This document shows, piece after piece, positions 28,689 to 37,134 of a stretch of DNA of 51,072 nucleotides. A model generated the notes under the pieces. That model was not told the origin of the DNA and ran no database searches. It worked only from the letters and a program-made list of their open reading frames with translations. Where the stretch lies: assembly GCA_014654535.1 (NCBI GenBank), contig BNBA01000030.1, positions 1-51,072 on the forward strand. Reading direction: 5' to 3'. The number at the start of each line of letters is the position of its first letter. Position 1 is the stretch's first letter. A program made the translations under genes and the position numbers. This DNA comes from Xanthomonas boreopolis. GTDB taxonomy: Bacteria > Pseudomonadota > Gammaproteobacteria > Xanthomonadales > Xanthomonadaceae.

Positions 28689-31022
28689 CTAATGCACCGC
28701 GCTGGCCTGCGGATCCAGCTTGTCGATCACGCCCTGCATCGCGCTGTCGAACGCGCCGTCGCTGGCGTGCGGCCGCAACCGGCCGAGCCGCACCATTACC
28801 GCCAGTTCCTCCGGCGAGGCCACGCAGAAGCGCACGCCACGGCGGTTGACGAACAGCAACCGCGCCGAGATCGGGCTCACCCAGGACAGCTTGCCCGCCT
28901 GCACCTTGCCGTCCTTGTCGATGAAATCGAGCCAGGTACCGATCGCCATGTCGCGGAAGCGGTCGGCATCGGCATTGTCGAAATCGTCGCCCTTCGCCTC
29001 GACGCCGAGATCGACCGCGGCGGTTTCCGGCGCTGGCTGCGGCAACACCACCGACGGCAGTTCCGGCAGCGGCCTTTCCAGTTCCGGGCGCGCCTCGGCG
29101 ATCGCCTGCAGCGTGTCGTGCAGCGCGCCGATCGCCCCCATCGCCGCATCCCCGTGCAGGCCGACGCTGCCGAACACCTTCTGCAGCGGTCCCTGCCAGG
29201 CCTGCAGCCAGGGCTTGCCGACGACGTGGCGGCGCGCCTCGGCCAGTTCCTCCAGCACGCCGTCGCCGACCGCCAGGGCCTCGGCCATCGCCGTGCCGTC
29301 CTCGCCGTCGCGCAGGATCGCCATGGTCAGGTTGTGCTGCCACGGGTGGCGCAGGAATTCCTCGACCGCCGCCGGCAGCTTGCCGACCAGGCGTTTTTCC
29401 AGTTCCAGCTGCGCGCGCGCGCGCGCCATGTCCAGCTTTTCCTGGCCGCGCTGCGTCTCGGCCGCGCGCCGCTCGGCGATCTCGACCCGGCGCCGGTGCT
29501 GGACCAGGAACTCCCGGAACTCCTCTTCCAGGGTCAGGAAGATCGCCAGGTTCTCGTTGAACTCGGCCACCAGCCGCTCGATGATCTCCTCGACCTTGGT
29601 CATCAGCACGCGTTCGGCCGGGCTCTCGCCGGTGTTGCCCTCGCAGGCCTCGGCCAGCGAGTTGAGCAGGCGCCGCGCCGGATGGGTCTTCTGCACGAAC
29701 ATCTTGCGGTCGAGCATCGCGACCTTGACGAACGGCACGATCAGGCGGCCGATCAGCTCGCGCGAGCGGCCTTCCAGGTCGCGCTCGTCCAGCATCACGT
29801 CGAACAGCATGCCGACCAGGTCGATCGCGTCCTCGTCCATCGGGTCCAGGCGCGCATTGGCCGGATCGACGCCGAGCCGGGTCGCGCCGGACAGCACTTC
29901 GCTCTTGAGCCTCTGCGCCAGCGACTCGCCCTGCTGGCCGATCGCCGCGTTGAGGGTGGCGCTGGGCGTGGCCTGCAGCAGCGACAACACCGACAGCATC
30001 TCGCGCTGGCTGAGCGGACGCTGCTGCTGCGCCGCCACCGAGGCGACCGAAGCGGCGGAAGTGGCGTTGTCGCGCATGCCGCGCGCCTGCTGCAGCAGCT
30101 CGTGCAAGGCGTCGAGCAGCATGCCCTGCCCGGCGGCCCCGCTGTAGTCCTCCCCGAGCTCGTCCAGCGACTCGCGGCCGCGCTGGGCGGCCTGGGCGCG
30201 GCCGCGTCCCTGCGCCCAGCGGTTGACGAAGCGGCTGGCCCAGGCCGGCGCGGCATAGTCGCCGTAGTCGTCCCCGGCACCGGCGGACGCGCCGAAGCCG
30301 TCCGCGCCGGGCGCCTCGTCGGCATCGCGCGGCACCGGCCGCGGCGCCGGCCGGCGCGGCCGGGAGATCTCCGGCATCACTCCGGCCTTGGCGAGCTGCT
30401 CGTCCAGCCCCTGGTAGAGCTTGGCGAGCGGCTCGGCCAGGTCGCGCTCGCACAGCTTGATCAGCACGAGGCGGATCTCCGGCGCGAAGTCGCTGGTGGC
30501 GAAGGCCTCGTGCACGGCCACGCCGATGTGCTCCGGCCCGATCGGGTCGGTATCCGGGCCGAGCTCCAGCCCGCCCGCGATCCAGCCCAGGCGGCGATCG
30601 ATGCGCGCCAGCACCGGCTTGCAGTCGCGCAGCAGCACGCTGGCCAGGTTGCGCACCGCCAGCCTCGATTCCAGTTCGTGCTCCGGGACCAGGCTAAGCG
30701 TGCCGCTGCCGTTGCCCTGCCCGGCCAGCAGGACCTCGGCCGACAGGGGCTGGCCTTCTTCCAGCGCGCGCCAGGCCAGGTCGAGCTGCGCGCGCAGGCG
30801 CGCGGCGATCTCCTCGCGCCGGCGGCGCAGTTCGCGCATGCCGTCCAGGTACAGCATCTGCGAAGGGCCGGCCGTCTCGGCGCGGTCGAACAGCACGTCG
30901 TCGAAATGCGCCAACGCCGAAGCGAAGGCCTGAGACAGCGCGGGCAGGAACGCGGCGCGTACCTGCTCGAGCAGGCGCGCGTCGCGCGCCGGATGCCCGG
31001 GAATGCCGGGATTGGACGTCAT
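28689..31022 (-). CDS. DUF1631 family protein
   Basis: A 777-residue soluble protein, mostly helical, that matches DUF1631 in layout. The N-terminal part has LLEQVRAAFLPAL and DDVLFDRAE; the mid-region is disordered and Pro/Asp-rich (about 225-275); a conserved core runs DLVGMLFDVMLDERDL, RLIVPFVKVAMLDRKMF and HPARRLLNSLAEACEG. A final beta-rich stretch, WLDFIDKDGKVQAGKLSWVSPISARLLFVNRRG, looks PilZ-like. The ATG at 31022 follows GGGGAG; a GTG seven codons upstream is an alternative. Cyclic-di-GMP binding is a guess from that last domain; nearby genes give no clue. Confidence 0.8.
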   Translation of the reverse strand: MTSNPGIPGHPARDARLLEQVRAAFLPALSQAFASALAHFDDVLFDRAETAGPSQMLYLDGMRELRRRREEIAARLRAQLDLAWRALEEGQPLSAEVLLAGQGNGSGTLSLVPEHELESRLAVRNLASVLLRDCKPVLARIDRRLGWIAGGLELGPDTDPIGPEHIGVAVHEAFATSDFAPEIRLVLIKLCERDLAEPLAKLYQGLDEQLAKAGVMPEISRPRRPAPRPVPRDADEAPGADGFGASAGAGDDYGDYAAPAWASRFVNRWAQGRGRAQAAQRGRESLDELGEDYSGAAGQGMLLDALHELLQQARGMRDNATSAASVASVAAQQQRPLSQREMLSVLSLLQATPSATLNAAIGQQGESLAQRLKSEVLSGATRLGVDPANARLDPMDEDAIDLVGMLFDVMLDERDLEGRSRELIGRLIVPFVKVAMLDRKMFVQKTHPARRLLNSLAEACEGNTGESPAERVLMTKVEEIIERLVAEFNENLAIFLTLEEEFREFLVQHRRRVEIAERRAAETQRGQEKLDMARARAQLELEKRLVGKLPAAVEEFLRHPWQHNLTMAILRDGEDGTAMAEALAVGDGVLEELAEARRHVVGKPWLQAWQGPLQKVFGSVGLHGDAAMGAIGALHDTLQAIAEARPELERPLPELPSVVLPQPAPETAAVDLGVEAKGDDFDNADADRFRDMAIGTWLDFIDKDGKVQAGKLSWVSPISARLLFVNRRGVRFCVASPEELAVMVRLGRLRPHASDGAFDSAMQGVIDKLDPQASAVH

Positions 31023-31367
31023 GCGCAAAGGCTCCCCAGCCACGCAGGCGGCACTCTGGAATCAAGAAAACATGCGGCCGCGCCCCAAGCACCCGCGCGC
31101 CGATGGTAGGCGCGGAGCCCTATACAGGAACGTGATGGCATGCGCATTTCCTACCCTGGCGAATCGTGCAACCCGACGCTACATCGTAATCCGCGGCCAT
31201 GTCCCGCGTCTTGCCGATTACGGGCATGCCGCGGAGGCGATTAAGCAAAGCCGCGGCGCCCGGGCCTCGAGCGCTTCCCGTCGCCGCGCACCGAGTTTGC
31301 TTGCCGGCGATGGAACCGGCCGCGCGGCGACGGCTGGCGGTCAAGAACAGCCCCCTATAATCCGGCC
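31023..31367. other. Divergent intergenic region, no gene
   Basis: This 345-base space separates the divergent DUF1631 and nitroreductase genes and should hold both promoters. The only clear element is TATAAT at 31356-31361. It is less GC-rich than coding DNA near 31130-31240. No repeats of the dispersed families were seen. Confidence 0.5.
31356..31361 (+). promoter_or_regulatory. Consensus -10 box, possible leaderless start
   Basis: A perfect TATAAT ends six bases before the ATG of the nitroreductase gene. Transcription would begin at or next to the start codon, and no Shine-Dalgarno sequence could lie in the message. The -35 region at the expected distance (GCTGGC near 31333) is poor. Confidence 0.55.
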
Positions 31368-31952
31368 ATGCATACCCTTCATTCGCTGCAGGCGCTGGAC
31401 GAGCGCCGCTCCGTGCCCTCCATGCAGCTGGGCGAACCCGGTCCCGACGACGCCACCTTGCTGCGCATGCTGCAATCCGCCGTGCGGGTGCCGGACCACG
31501 GCAAGCTGGTGCCGTTCCGGTTCCTGCGCATCGCGGGTGCCGCCCGCGACCGCCTCGGCGAATTCCTGGCCGAGCGCAGCCGGCAGCGCGATCCGAACGC
31601 CCCGGCCGCCGCCGTGGAAAAGGACCGCAAGCGCTTCTCGTACGCGCCGTTGATCGTGGCCGTGGTCGCGCGCCTGCAGCGCGACCACAAGGTGCCCGAG
31701 CAGGAGCAGCTGCTGACCGCCGGCTGCGTCTGCTTCGCGCTGCTGCAGGCCGCGCAGGCCCATGGGTTCGGCGCGCAATGGCTGACCGCCTGGATGGCCT
31801 ACGACGACGCCGTGGCGGCGAAGCTGGGGCTGGCCGCGAACGAGCGGATCGTCGGCTTCGTCCATATCGGAACCGCGCGCACGCCCGCGCCGGAGCGCGA
31901 GCGCCCCGATGCCGCCGCGCTGCTGACCGACTGGACCGGCGAGCGTGCCTAG
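31368..31952 (+). CDS. Nitroreductase family protein (YdjA-like)
   Basis: FMN-dependent flavoprotein of 194 residues. The N-terminal DERRSVP and VRVPDHGKLVPFRFLRI match the phosphate and flavin contacts of the YdjA subgroup, the smallest in the family; QAAQAHGFGAQWLTAWMA and a C-terminal GFVHIGTA complete the fold. It heads a run of four same-strand genes. The physiological substrate is unknown. Confidence 0.9.
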   Translation: MHTLHSLQALDERRSVPSMQLGEPGPDDATLLRMLQSAVRVPDHGKLVPFRFLRIAGAARDRLGEFLAERSRQRDPNAPAAAVEKDRKRFSYAPLIVAVVARLQRDHKVPEQEQLLTAGCVCFALLQAAQAHGFGAQWLTAWMAYDDAVAAKLGLAANERIVGFVHIGTARTPAPERERPDAAALLTDWTGERA

Positions 31953-31979
31953 CACGGCACGCCGCAGGGGGTGCCCGGC

Positions 31980-32903
31980 ATGAAGCCGCTCTACCTGGTC
32001 GATTCCAGCCTGTACGTGTTCCGCGCCTGGCATTCGATGCCGGACGAGTTCCGCGATGCGCAGGGCTGGCCCACCAACGCCGTGCACGGCTTCGCCCGGT
32101 TCGTGCTGGAGCTGCTGGAACGCGAGCGCCCCGAGCACATCGTGCTCGCGTTCGACGAGGCCCTAGACAGTTGTTTCCGGCATGCGCTCTACCCGCTCTA
32201 CAAGGCCAACCGCGAGCCGGCGCCCGAGGAACTGCGCCGCCAGTTCGCGCATTGCAAGGCGCTGTGCGCCGCGCTCGGGCTGGCCGTGCTGGCGCACCAC
32301 GAGTACGAGGCCGACGACCTGATCGGCAGCGCGCTGCATGGCGCGCGCCCGCACGGCTTCCACGGCGTGATCGTCTCGGCCGACAAGGATCTCTCGCAGC
32401 TGCTCGGCGAACACGACGAGCAATGGGACTACGCCCGCCAGCAGCGCTGGCGCGCCGATGGCGTCAAGGCCCGCCACGGCGTGCATGCGCACCAGATCGC
32501 CGACTACCTGGCGCTGTGCGGCGACGCCACCGACAACATCCCCGGCGTGAGCGGCATCGGCGCCAAGACCGCCGCGGTGCTGCTGGCGCATTTCGGCAGC
32601 CTGGACGCGCTGCTCGAACGCATCGACGAGGTGCCGTACCTGCGCCTGCGCGGCGCCGCCCAGGCCGCCGCCCGGCTGCGCGAGCAGCGCGAACAGGCCC
32701 TGCTGTGGCGCCGCCTGGCCACGATCGCGCTCGATGCCCCGGTCGACGGCACCGCGGGCGCGTTCCGGCGCGCGGCCGCCGACGCCGGCATGCTGGCCGG
32801 GCTCTGCGACGCGCTGCGCTTCGGACCCCTCACGCGCCGCCGCCTGTTCGCCGCCGCCGGCCTCCCCGCTTCCGTATCCGACACGAGTCTGCCAACGCCA
32901 TGA
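31980..32903 (+). CDS. 5'-3' exonuclease (PolA N-terminal/ExoIX type)
   Basis: Flap/5' nuclease of 307 residues. The ATG at 31980 has AGGGGG eight bases upstream; a GTG three codons earlier is less likely. Metal-binding acidic clusters include LYLVDSSLY, LAFDEALDSCFR, HHEYEADDLIG and VIVSADKDLSQLL; the helix-hairpin-helix GDATDNIPGVSGIGAKTA binds DNA. It is a stand-alone nuclease without a polymerase domain. Family role is removal of RNA primers or flaps. Its stop overlaps the nudix start as ATGA. Confidence 0.92.
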   Translation: MKPLYLVDSSLYVFRAWHSMPDEFRDAQGWPTNAVHGFARFVLELLERERPEHIVLAFDEALDSCFRHALYPLYKANREPAPEELRRQFAHCKALCAALGLAVLAHHEYEADDLIGSALHGARPHGFHGVIVSADKDLSQLLGEHDEQWDYARQQRWRADGVKARHGVHAHQIADYLALCGDATDNIPGVSGIGAKTAAVLLAHFGSLDALLERIDEVPYLRLRGAAQAAARLREQREQALLWRRLATIALDAPVDGTAGAFRRAAADAGMLAGLCDALRFGPLTRRRLFAAAGLPASVSDTSLPTP

Positions 32904-33451
32904 ACCACAACGATGCCGAACCCCAGGTCGTCTACGAGGGCAAGTACCAGCGCATGGTGGTGCGCGGCACCTGGGAATACTCAGAACGCGTGCACGCCGG
33001 CGGCCTGGCCGCGATCATCGTCGCGGTGACGCCGCAGGACAACGTGCTGTTCGTCGAGCAGTTCCGCGTGCCGCTGCAGGCGCGCACGATCGAGATGCCC
33101 GCGGGCCTGGTCGGCGACATCGAGGCCGGCGAATCGATCGAGGTCTCGGCGATCCGCGAGCTCGAGGAGGAGACCGGCTGGACCGCCGAGCACGCCGAAG
33201 TGCTGATGGTCGGCCCGACCTCCTCCGGCGCCAGCAGCGAGAAGGTCGCGTTCGTGCGCGCCACCGGCCTGCGCAAGGTCGGCGAAGGCGGCGGCGACGC
33301 CACCGAGGACATCGTGGTGCACGAAGTGCCGCGCAATCGCGCCGCGGCCTGGCTGGTCGAGAAGATGCGCGCGGGCTTCGAGATGGACGCCAAGCTCTGG
33401 GCCGGGCTGTGGATGATCGAACACGAACTGGACGGGACCCCGCGTGGCTGA
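32900..33451 (+). CDS. Nudix hydrolase (ADP-ribose pyrophosphatase-like)
   Basis: Hydrolyses a nucleoside diphosphate linked to another group. The 183-residue protein has a Nudix box running from GDIEAGESIEVSAIRELEEE to TGW, with both the GxxxxxE and RELxEExGW parts intact. The preceding EMPAGLVGD and GPTSSGASSEKVAFV resemble ADP-ribose pyrophosphatases. It begins within the exonuclease stop codon and ends within the start of the next gene. Substrate is inferred from similarity only. Confidence 0.9.
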   Translation: MNHNDAEPQVVYEGKYQRMVVRGTWEYSERVHAGGLAAIIVAVTPQDNVLFVEQFRVPLQARTIEMPAGLVGDIEAGESIEVSAIRELEEETGWTAEHAEVLMVGPTSSGASSEKVAFVRATGLRKVGEGGGDATEDIVVHEVPRNRAAAWLVEKMRAGFEMDAKLWAGLWMIEHELDGTPRG

Positions 33452-34229
33452 CGCTTCCACCGAAATGCAGGCACGGCTGCTGGGCAGCGAAGACCCGCCG
33501 CCGTTCACCGTCTACCGCGCCGACGGCGCATCGCCGTTCGTGCTGCTGGCCGACCACGCCGGCCAGCGCGTGCCGCGCGCCCTGGCCGAGCTGGGCCTGC
33601 CGCAGGCCGAACTGGACCGCCACATCGGCTGGGACATCGGCATCGACGACACCACCCGCCTGCTCGCCGGCCTGCTGGACGCCTTCGCGATCACCCAGAC
33701 CTATTCGCGCCTGGTGATCGACTGCAACCGGCCGCTGGATTCGCCCACCTCGATCGTCGCGGCCAGCGACGGCACAACGGTGCCGGGCAACCTCGGGCTC
33801 GACCCGGCCGCGCGCCAGGCGCGCATCGACGAGATCTTCGCGCCGTACCACGGGCGCATCGCCGCCGAACTGGATGCGCGCGCGGCCGCCGGGCGCCCGA
33901 CGGTGCTGATCGCGATGCACAGCTTCACCCCGCGCATGAACGGCTTCGAACGTCCCTGGCACGCCGGCGTGCTGTACAACCGCGACGGCCGCCTCGCGCA
34001 TGCGCTGCGCGTCGCCCTGCAGGAAGAAGGGCTGGTGGTCGGCGACAACGAGCCCTATGCGATCAGCGATACCAGCGACTACGCGATCCCGGTCCATGCC
34101 GAGGCCCGCGGGCTGCTGCACGTCGAACTGGAGATCCGCCAGGACCTGATCGCGGACCACGCCGGCCAGCTCGAATGGGCGGAACGGCTGGCGCGCCTGC
34201 TGCCGCCGCTGGCCGCGCGCCTGATGTAG
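33444..34229 (+). CDS. N-formylglutamate amidohydrolase family protein
   Basis: A zinc-dependent hydrolase-like protein of 261 residues. Family motifs are VLLADHAGQRVPRAL, DIGIDDTTRLLAGLLDAF, RLVIDCNRPLD and MHSFTPRMNGFERPWHAG, matching PF05013. HutG-type members hydrolyse N-formylglutamate in histidine breakdown, but no hut genes are nearby, so the substrate is open. The start is GTG at 33444, overlapping the nudix gene by eight bases; an internal ATG seven codons later lacks a ribosome-binding site. Confidence 0.87.
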   Translation: MADASTEMQARLLGSEDPPPFTVYRADGASPFVLLADHAGQRVPRALAELGLPQAELDRHIGWDIGIDDTTRLLAGLLDAFAITQTYSRLVIDCNRPLDSPTSIVAASDGTTVPGNLGLDPAARQARIDEIFAPYHGRIAAELDARAAAGRPTVLIAMHSFTPRMNGFERPWHAGVLYNRDGRLAHALRVALQEEGLVVGDNEPYAISDTSDYAIPVHAEARGLLHVELEIRQDLIADHAGQLEWAERLARLLPPLAARLM

Positions 34230-34243
34230 GCCCGGGCCGGGTT

Positions 34244-34292
34244 TTCCCGCTGCCGTGCCGCCGCTCCGTTCGCGGCGGCGGCACGGCGGGAA
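34244..34292. terminator. Large imperfect hairpin between convergent genes
   Basis: TTCCCGC (34244-34250) begins, and GCGGGAA ends, a 49-base inverted repeat with nearly continuous GC pairing (TGCCGTGCCGCCGC against GCGGCGGCGGCAC, with a small bulge). TTTT precedes it on the plus strand, giving AAAA after it on the minus strand, which is the wrong base for an intrinsic terminator. Bidirectional stopping is inferred from position between converging genes. Confidence 0.5.
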
Positions 34293-34322
34293 GGACCCGA
34301 TGGGCGACGCGCACGGCGCGCC

Positions 34323-34345
34323 GGGACCGGAGTCCCTCCTGCGAG
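34323..34345. repeat. GGGACTCC-type palindrome arm
   Basis: GGGACCGGAGTCCCTCCTGC, read on the reverse strand, is a degenerate copy of the GGGAGGGACTTC family seen at 18196, 35387, 42661 and 45841. It lies just past the pip 3' end. Confidence 0.5.
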
Positions 34346-34373
34346 GGCAGTGCGCCGCCCTCGCCCGGCAGGC

Positions 34374-35315
34374 TCAGGCGAAGCGATCGGTCGCGCGCAC
34401 CAGCGCGTCCAGGTTCTCGGCCTCGAACGCGGAATGGCCCGAGGCCGGGGTGATCTCGAGCTGGGCCTTCGGCCAGGCCTTGTGCAGGTCCCAGGCGTTC
34501 TGCACCGGGCAGACCACGTCGTAGCGGCCGTGCACGATCACGCCCGGGATATCGGCGATGCGGTGCGCGTCGCGCAGCAACTGGTCCTCGACCTCGAAGA
34601 AACCGCCGTTGACGAAGTAGTGGTTCTCGATGCGGGCGAAGGCGAGCGCGAACCTGGGGTCCTCGTGCCCGGCGACGAAATCCTCGTCCACGTGCAGGAA
34701 GCTGGTCGCCCCTTCCCACACGCTCCACGCCTTGGCCGCGGCCAGCCGGGTGGCCTCGTCGTCGCTGGTCAGGCGGCGGTGGAACGCCGAGATCAGGTCG
34801 TGCCGCTCCACCGGCGGGATCGCGCCGATGTAGTGCTCCCAGGCATCCGGGAACAGGCGGTTGGCGCCTTCCTGGTAGAACCATTCCAGCTCCCAGCGGC
34901 GCAGCATGAAGATGCCGCGCAGCACCAGTTCGGTGACGCGCCCCGGATGGGCCTGCGCGTACGCCAGCGCCAGGGTCGAGCCCCAACTGCCGCCGAACAC
35001 CTGCCACTTGGCGATGCCCAGCTTCTCGCGCAGCTTCTCGATGTCGGCCACCAGGTCCCAGGTGGTGTTGTCGACCAGGTCGGCATGCGGCGTCGAGCGG
35101 CCTGAACCGCGCTGGTCGAACAGCACGATGCGGTACTTGGCCGGGTCGTGGAAGCGGCGCATCTTGGCGCTGATCCCGCCGCCGGGGCCGCCGTGCAGCA
35201 GCACCACCGGCTTGCCGCCGGGATTGCCGCACTCCTCGAAATACAGCGTATGGCGATCGTCGACCTTCAGCGTGCCGGTGTTGAACGGTTCGATCTCGGG
35301 ATAGAGGGTGCGCAT
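34374..35315 (-). CDS. pip: Proline iminopeptidase
   Basis: Alpha/beta-hydrolase that releases N-terminal proline from peptides. The 313 residues and Ser110 in GGSWGS match the crystallised Xanthomonas enzyme; the oxyanion loop is HGGPGGG (41-47), and PASGHSAFE near 294 carries the catalytic histidine, with Asp in HGRYDVVCP. It is cytoplasmic with no signal peptide. It stands alone, convergent with the amidohydrolase gene. Confidence 0.97.
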   Translation of the reverse strand: MRTLYPEIEPFNTGTLKVDDRHTLYFEECGNPGGKPVVLLHGGPGGGISAKMRRFHDPAKYRIVLFDQRGSGRSTPHADLVDNTTWDLVADIEKLREKLGIAKWQVFGGSWGSTLALAYAQAHPGRVTELVLRGIFMLRRWELEWFYQEGANRLFPDAWEHYIGAIPPVERHDLISAFHRRLTSDDEATRLAAAKAWSVWEGATSFLHVDEDFVAGHEDPRFALAFARIENHYFVNGGFFEVEDQLLRDAHRIADIPGVIVHGRYDVVCPVQNAWDLHKAWPKAQLEITPASGHSAFEAENLDALVRATDRFA

Positions 35316-35370
35316 GCGGCGGTCCTGCGGGGAAAAGCCGCATTGTATCGGGCGTGGTTGCGGGAGGGCT

Positions 35371-35426
35371 TGCGGGAGATGTTCTATGGGAGGGACTTCA
35401 GTCCCTCCCACAACCGAGCTCCCGCA
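35371..35426. repeat. Nested palindrome, GGGAGGGACTTC family
   Basis: TGGGAGGGAC (35387-35396), TTCA, GTCCCTCCCA (35401-35410) is a perfect 10-base-arm hairpin, nested inside TGCGGGAG (35371-35378) and CTCCCGCA (35419-35426). It fills the space between prmC and pip. A further partial arm is at 35360-35368. Confidence 0.8.
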
Positions 35427-35440
35427 GAAAGTGGCAAGCC

Positions 35441-36271
35441 CTATGGCGGCCAGCGGCCCAGCGTGACGCGGTCGCGATCCTCCAGGTCGCGGTGGGTGGC
35501 GACCTCGGCGAAACCGCGGTCGCGCAACAGCGCGGCCACCGCCTCGCCCTGGTCCCAGCCGTGCTCGAACAGCAGCCAGCCCCCCGGCAGCAGGCGATCG
35601 GGCGCGCCGGCGACGATCTCGCGGATCGCATCCAATCCGTCGCGGCCGGAGGCGAGCGCCGCGGCCGGTTCGTGCCGCAGGTCGCCGAGGTCCAGGTGCG
35701 GGTCGCCCTCGGCGATGTAGGGAGGATTGCTGGCGATCAGGTCGAAGCGCTCGCCGGCCAGCGGCGCCAGCCAACTGCCGTGGCGGAACTCGACGTTGTC
35801 CAGCGCATGCCCGGCGGCGTTCGCGCGCGCCACCGCCAGCGCGCCCTCGCTGACATCGGTGGCCACCACGCGCGCGCGCGGACGCTCGCTGGCCAGGGCG
35901 AGCGCGATCGCGCCGCTGCCGGTGCCGAGATCGGCGATGCGCCGTCCCGGCGCCTGGTCCACCCGTTCCAGCGCCAGCTCGACCAGCGTCTCGGTCTCCG
36001 GGCGCGGGATCAGCGTGTCCGGCGTCACCTGCAGGTCCAGGGTCCAGAACCCGCGGCGGCCGGTCAGGTAGGCGACCGGTTCGCCCGCCTCGCGCCGCGC
36101 CACCAGCGCCTCGAAGGCGGCGGCGACCGCCGGATCGACCGGATCGCGCCCGTGCGCGAACAGCCAGGCGCGGTCGCGGCCGAGCGCGTGCAGCAGCAGC
36201 GGCTCGGCGTCGGCCCGCTCGATCCGGGCGGTGGCGGCGCGCAGCAAGGCGTCGGCGGGAGGAAAAGGCAT
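35441..36271 (-). CDS. prmC: Release-factor glutamine methyltransferase PrmC
   Basis: Methylates the glutamine of the GGQ motif in RF1 and RF2. The start [10 protein letters not shown] at 36271 gives 276 residues; the frame extends 24 codons further, but without conservation signs. SAM-binding loop DLGTGSG is at 114-120 and the substrate-binding NPPY at 182-185; an N-terminal helical domain ends with [14 protein letters not shown]. In many relatives it directly follows prfA; here it is separated and lies between ahpC (divergent) and pip. Confidence 0.95.
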   Translation of the reverse strand: MPFPPADALLRAATARIERADAEPLLLHALGRDRAWLFAHGRDPVDPAVAAAFEALVARREAGEPVAYLTGRRGFWTLDLQVTPDTLIPRPETETLVELALERVDQAPGRRIADLGTGSGAIALALASERPRARVVATDVSEGALAVARANAAGHALDNVEFRHGSWLAPLAGERFDLIASNPPYIAEGDPHLDLGDLRHEPAAALASGRDGLDAIREIVAGAPDRLLPGGWLLFEHGWDQGEAVAALLRDRGFAEVATHRDLEDRDRVTLGRWPP

Positions 36272-36363
36272 GGCGGTCAGGGCTTCACCCTTGCGAAACG
36301 TCGGATCGCCATTATCGGAGCAGCCGTTGATGCATGGCACCAAAGAGCCGGGCTCGTTTAACG

Positions 36364-36400
36364 ATAGGCAAAATCTATCTATCCAATGCCATCAATCGAT
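36364..36400 (+). promoter_or_regulatory. OxyR-binding site upstream of ahpC
   Basis: Four elements are spaced exactly seven bases apart: ATAG (36364), CTAT (36375), ATGC (36386) and CGAT (36397). The known OxyR pattern is ATAG-N7-CTAT-N7-ATAG-N7-CTAT; the first half is perfect and the second keeps two of four and three of four. It abuts the -35 box, as expected for a class I activator, and oxyR is three genes downstream. Confidence 0.85.
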
Positions 36401-36429
36401 TTGCGATATCTATCGCCCCTACCTACCAT
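36401..36429 (+). promoter_or_regulatory. ahpC: Probable ahpC promoter
   Basis: TTGCGA (36401-36406) and TACCAT (36424-36429) are 17 bases apart; each matches the sigma-70 consensus at four of six positions. The -35 touches the OxyR site, and the predicted start is about 40 bases ahead of the ahpC ATG. The weakness of both boxes fits a promoter that needs an activator. Confidence 0.65.
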
Positions 36430-36475
36430 GGCGCCTGTTCCATCCCCCTCGCCCTTTGCCAACAGAGGAAACGCA

Positions 36476-37036
36476 ATGTCCGTAATCAACACCGAAATCC
36501 TGCCGTTCGAAGCCGACGCCTACCAGAATGGCGAGTTCATCAAGGTCTCCGACGCCAACCTGAAGGGCAAGTGGTCCGTGGTGGTGTTCTACCCGGCCGA
36601 CTTCACCTTCGTGTGCCCGACCGAGCTGGAAGACCTGGCCGACCATTACGAGGAGTTCCAGAAGCTCGGCGTCGAGGTGTACTCGGTCTCCACCGACACC
36701 CACTTCTCGCACAAGGCCTGGCACGACACCTCGCCGGCGATCGGCAAGATCAAGTACGCGATGATCGGCGACCCGACCCACCAGATCTCGAAGAACTTCG
36801 ACGTGCTGCGCCCGGCGGGCCTGGCCGACCGCGGCACCTTCATCATCGACCCGGCCGGCGTGATCCAGTCGGTGGAAATCACCGCCGAGGGCATCGGCCG
36901 CGACGCCAAGGAACTGCTGCGCAAGGTCAAGGCCGCCATCTACGTCGCCAACCACCCGGGCGAGGTCTGCCCGGCCAAGTGGAAGGAAGGCGAGAAGACC
37001 CTGGCTCCGTCGCTGGACTTGGTCGGCAAGATCTAA
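36476..37036 (+). CDS. ahpC: Alkyl hydroperoxide reductase subunit C (peroxiredoxin)
   Basis: Typical 2-Cys peroxiredoxin that reduces H2O2, organic peroxides and peroxynitrite. The start [10 protein letters not shown] at 36476 follows AGAGGAA and gives 186 residues, as in E. coli. Peroxidatic Cys47 is in FVCPTE and resolving Cys165 in GEVCPAKW. An upstream in-frame ATG lies within the OxyR/promoter region and is rejected. It is the first gene of ahpC-ahpF-oxyR. Confidence 0.98.
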   Translation: MSVINTEILPFEADAYQNGEFIKVSDANLKGKWSVVVFYPADFTFVCPTELEDLADHYEEFQKLGVEVYSVSTDTHFSHKAWHDTSPAIGKIKYAMIGDPTHQISKNFDVLRPAGLADRGTFIIDPAGVIQSVEITAEGIGRDAKELLRKVKAAIYVANHPGEVCPAKWKEGEKTLAPSLDLVGKI

Positions 37037-37050
37037 GCCGTCCCGCGCTC

Positions 37051-37134
37051 CCGGTCCCGCAGCCGCGGGACCGGGGGTGAACCGGAGCCGGTGCGGCCGC
37101 CGCGCCTTCCGTGCGCCGGCTGCGGTTCACCCCC
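37051..37134 (+). promoter_or_regulatory. Two strong hairpins between ahpC and ahpF
   Basis: CCGGTCCCGC (37051-37060), AGCC and GCGGGACCGG (37065-37074) form a perfect 10-base stem 14 bases after the ahpC stop. GGGGGTGAACCG (37073-37084) pairs with CGGTTCACCCCC (37123-37134), with inner AGCCGG/CCGGCT. The arms overlap by two bases. The arrangement suits 3'-end stabilisation or partial attenuation so that AhpC exceeds AhpF. There is no T-run. The remaining bases to 37310 hold no gene. Confidence 0.55.

Noticed and set aside
27502-30453. Apparent DUF1631-PntAA fusion of 983 codons
   Set aside because: The N-terminal two-thirds are the out-of-phase shadow of the DUF1631 gene; PntAA starts at 28581 behind its own GGGGAAGG site.
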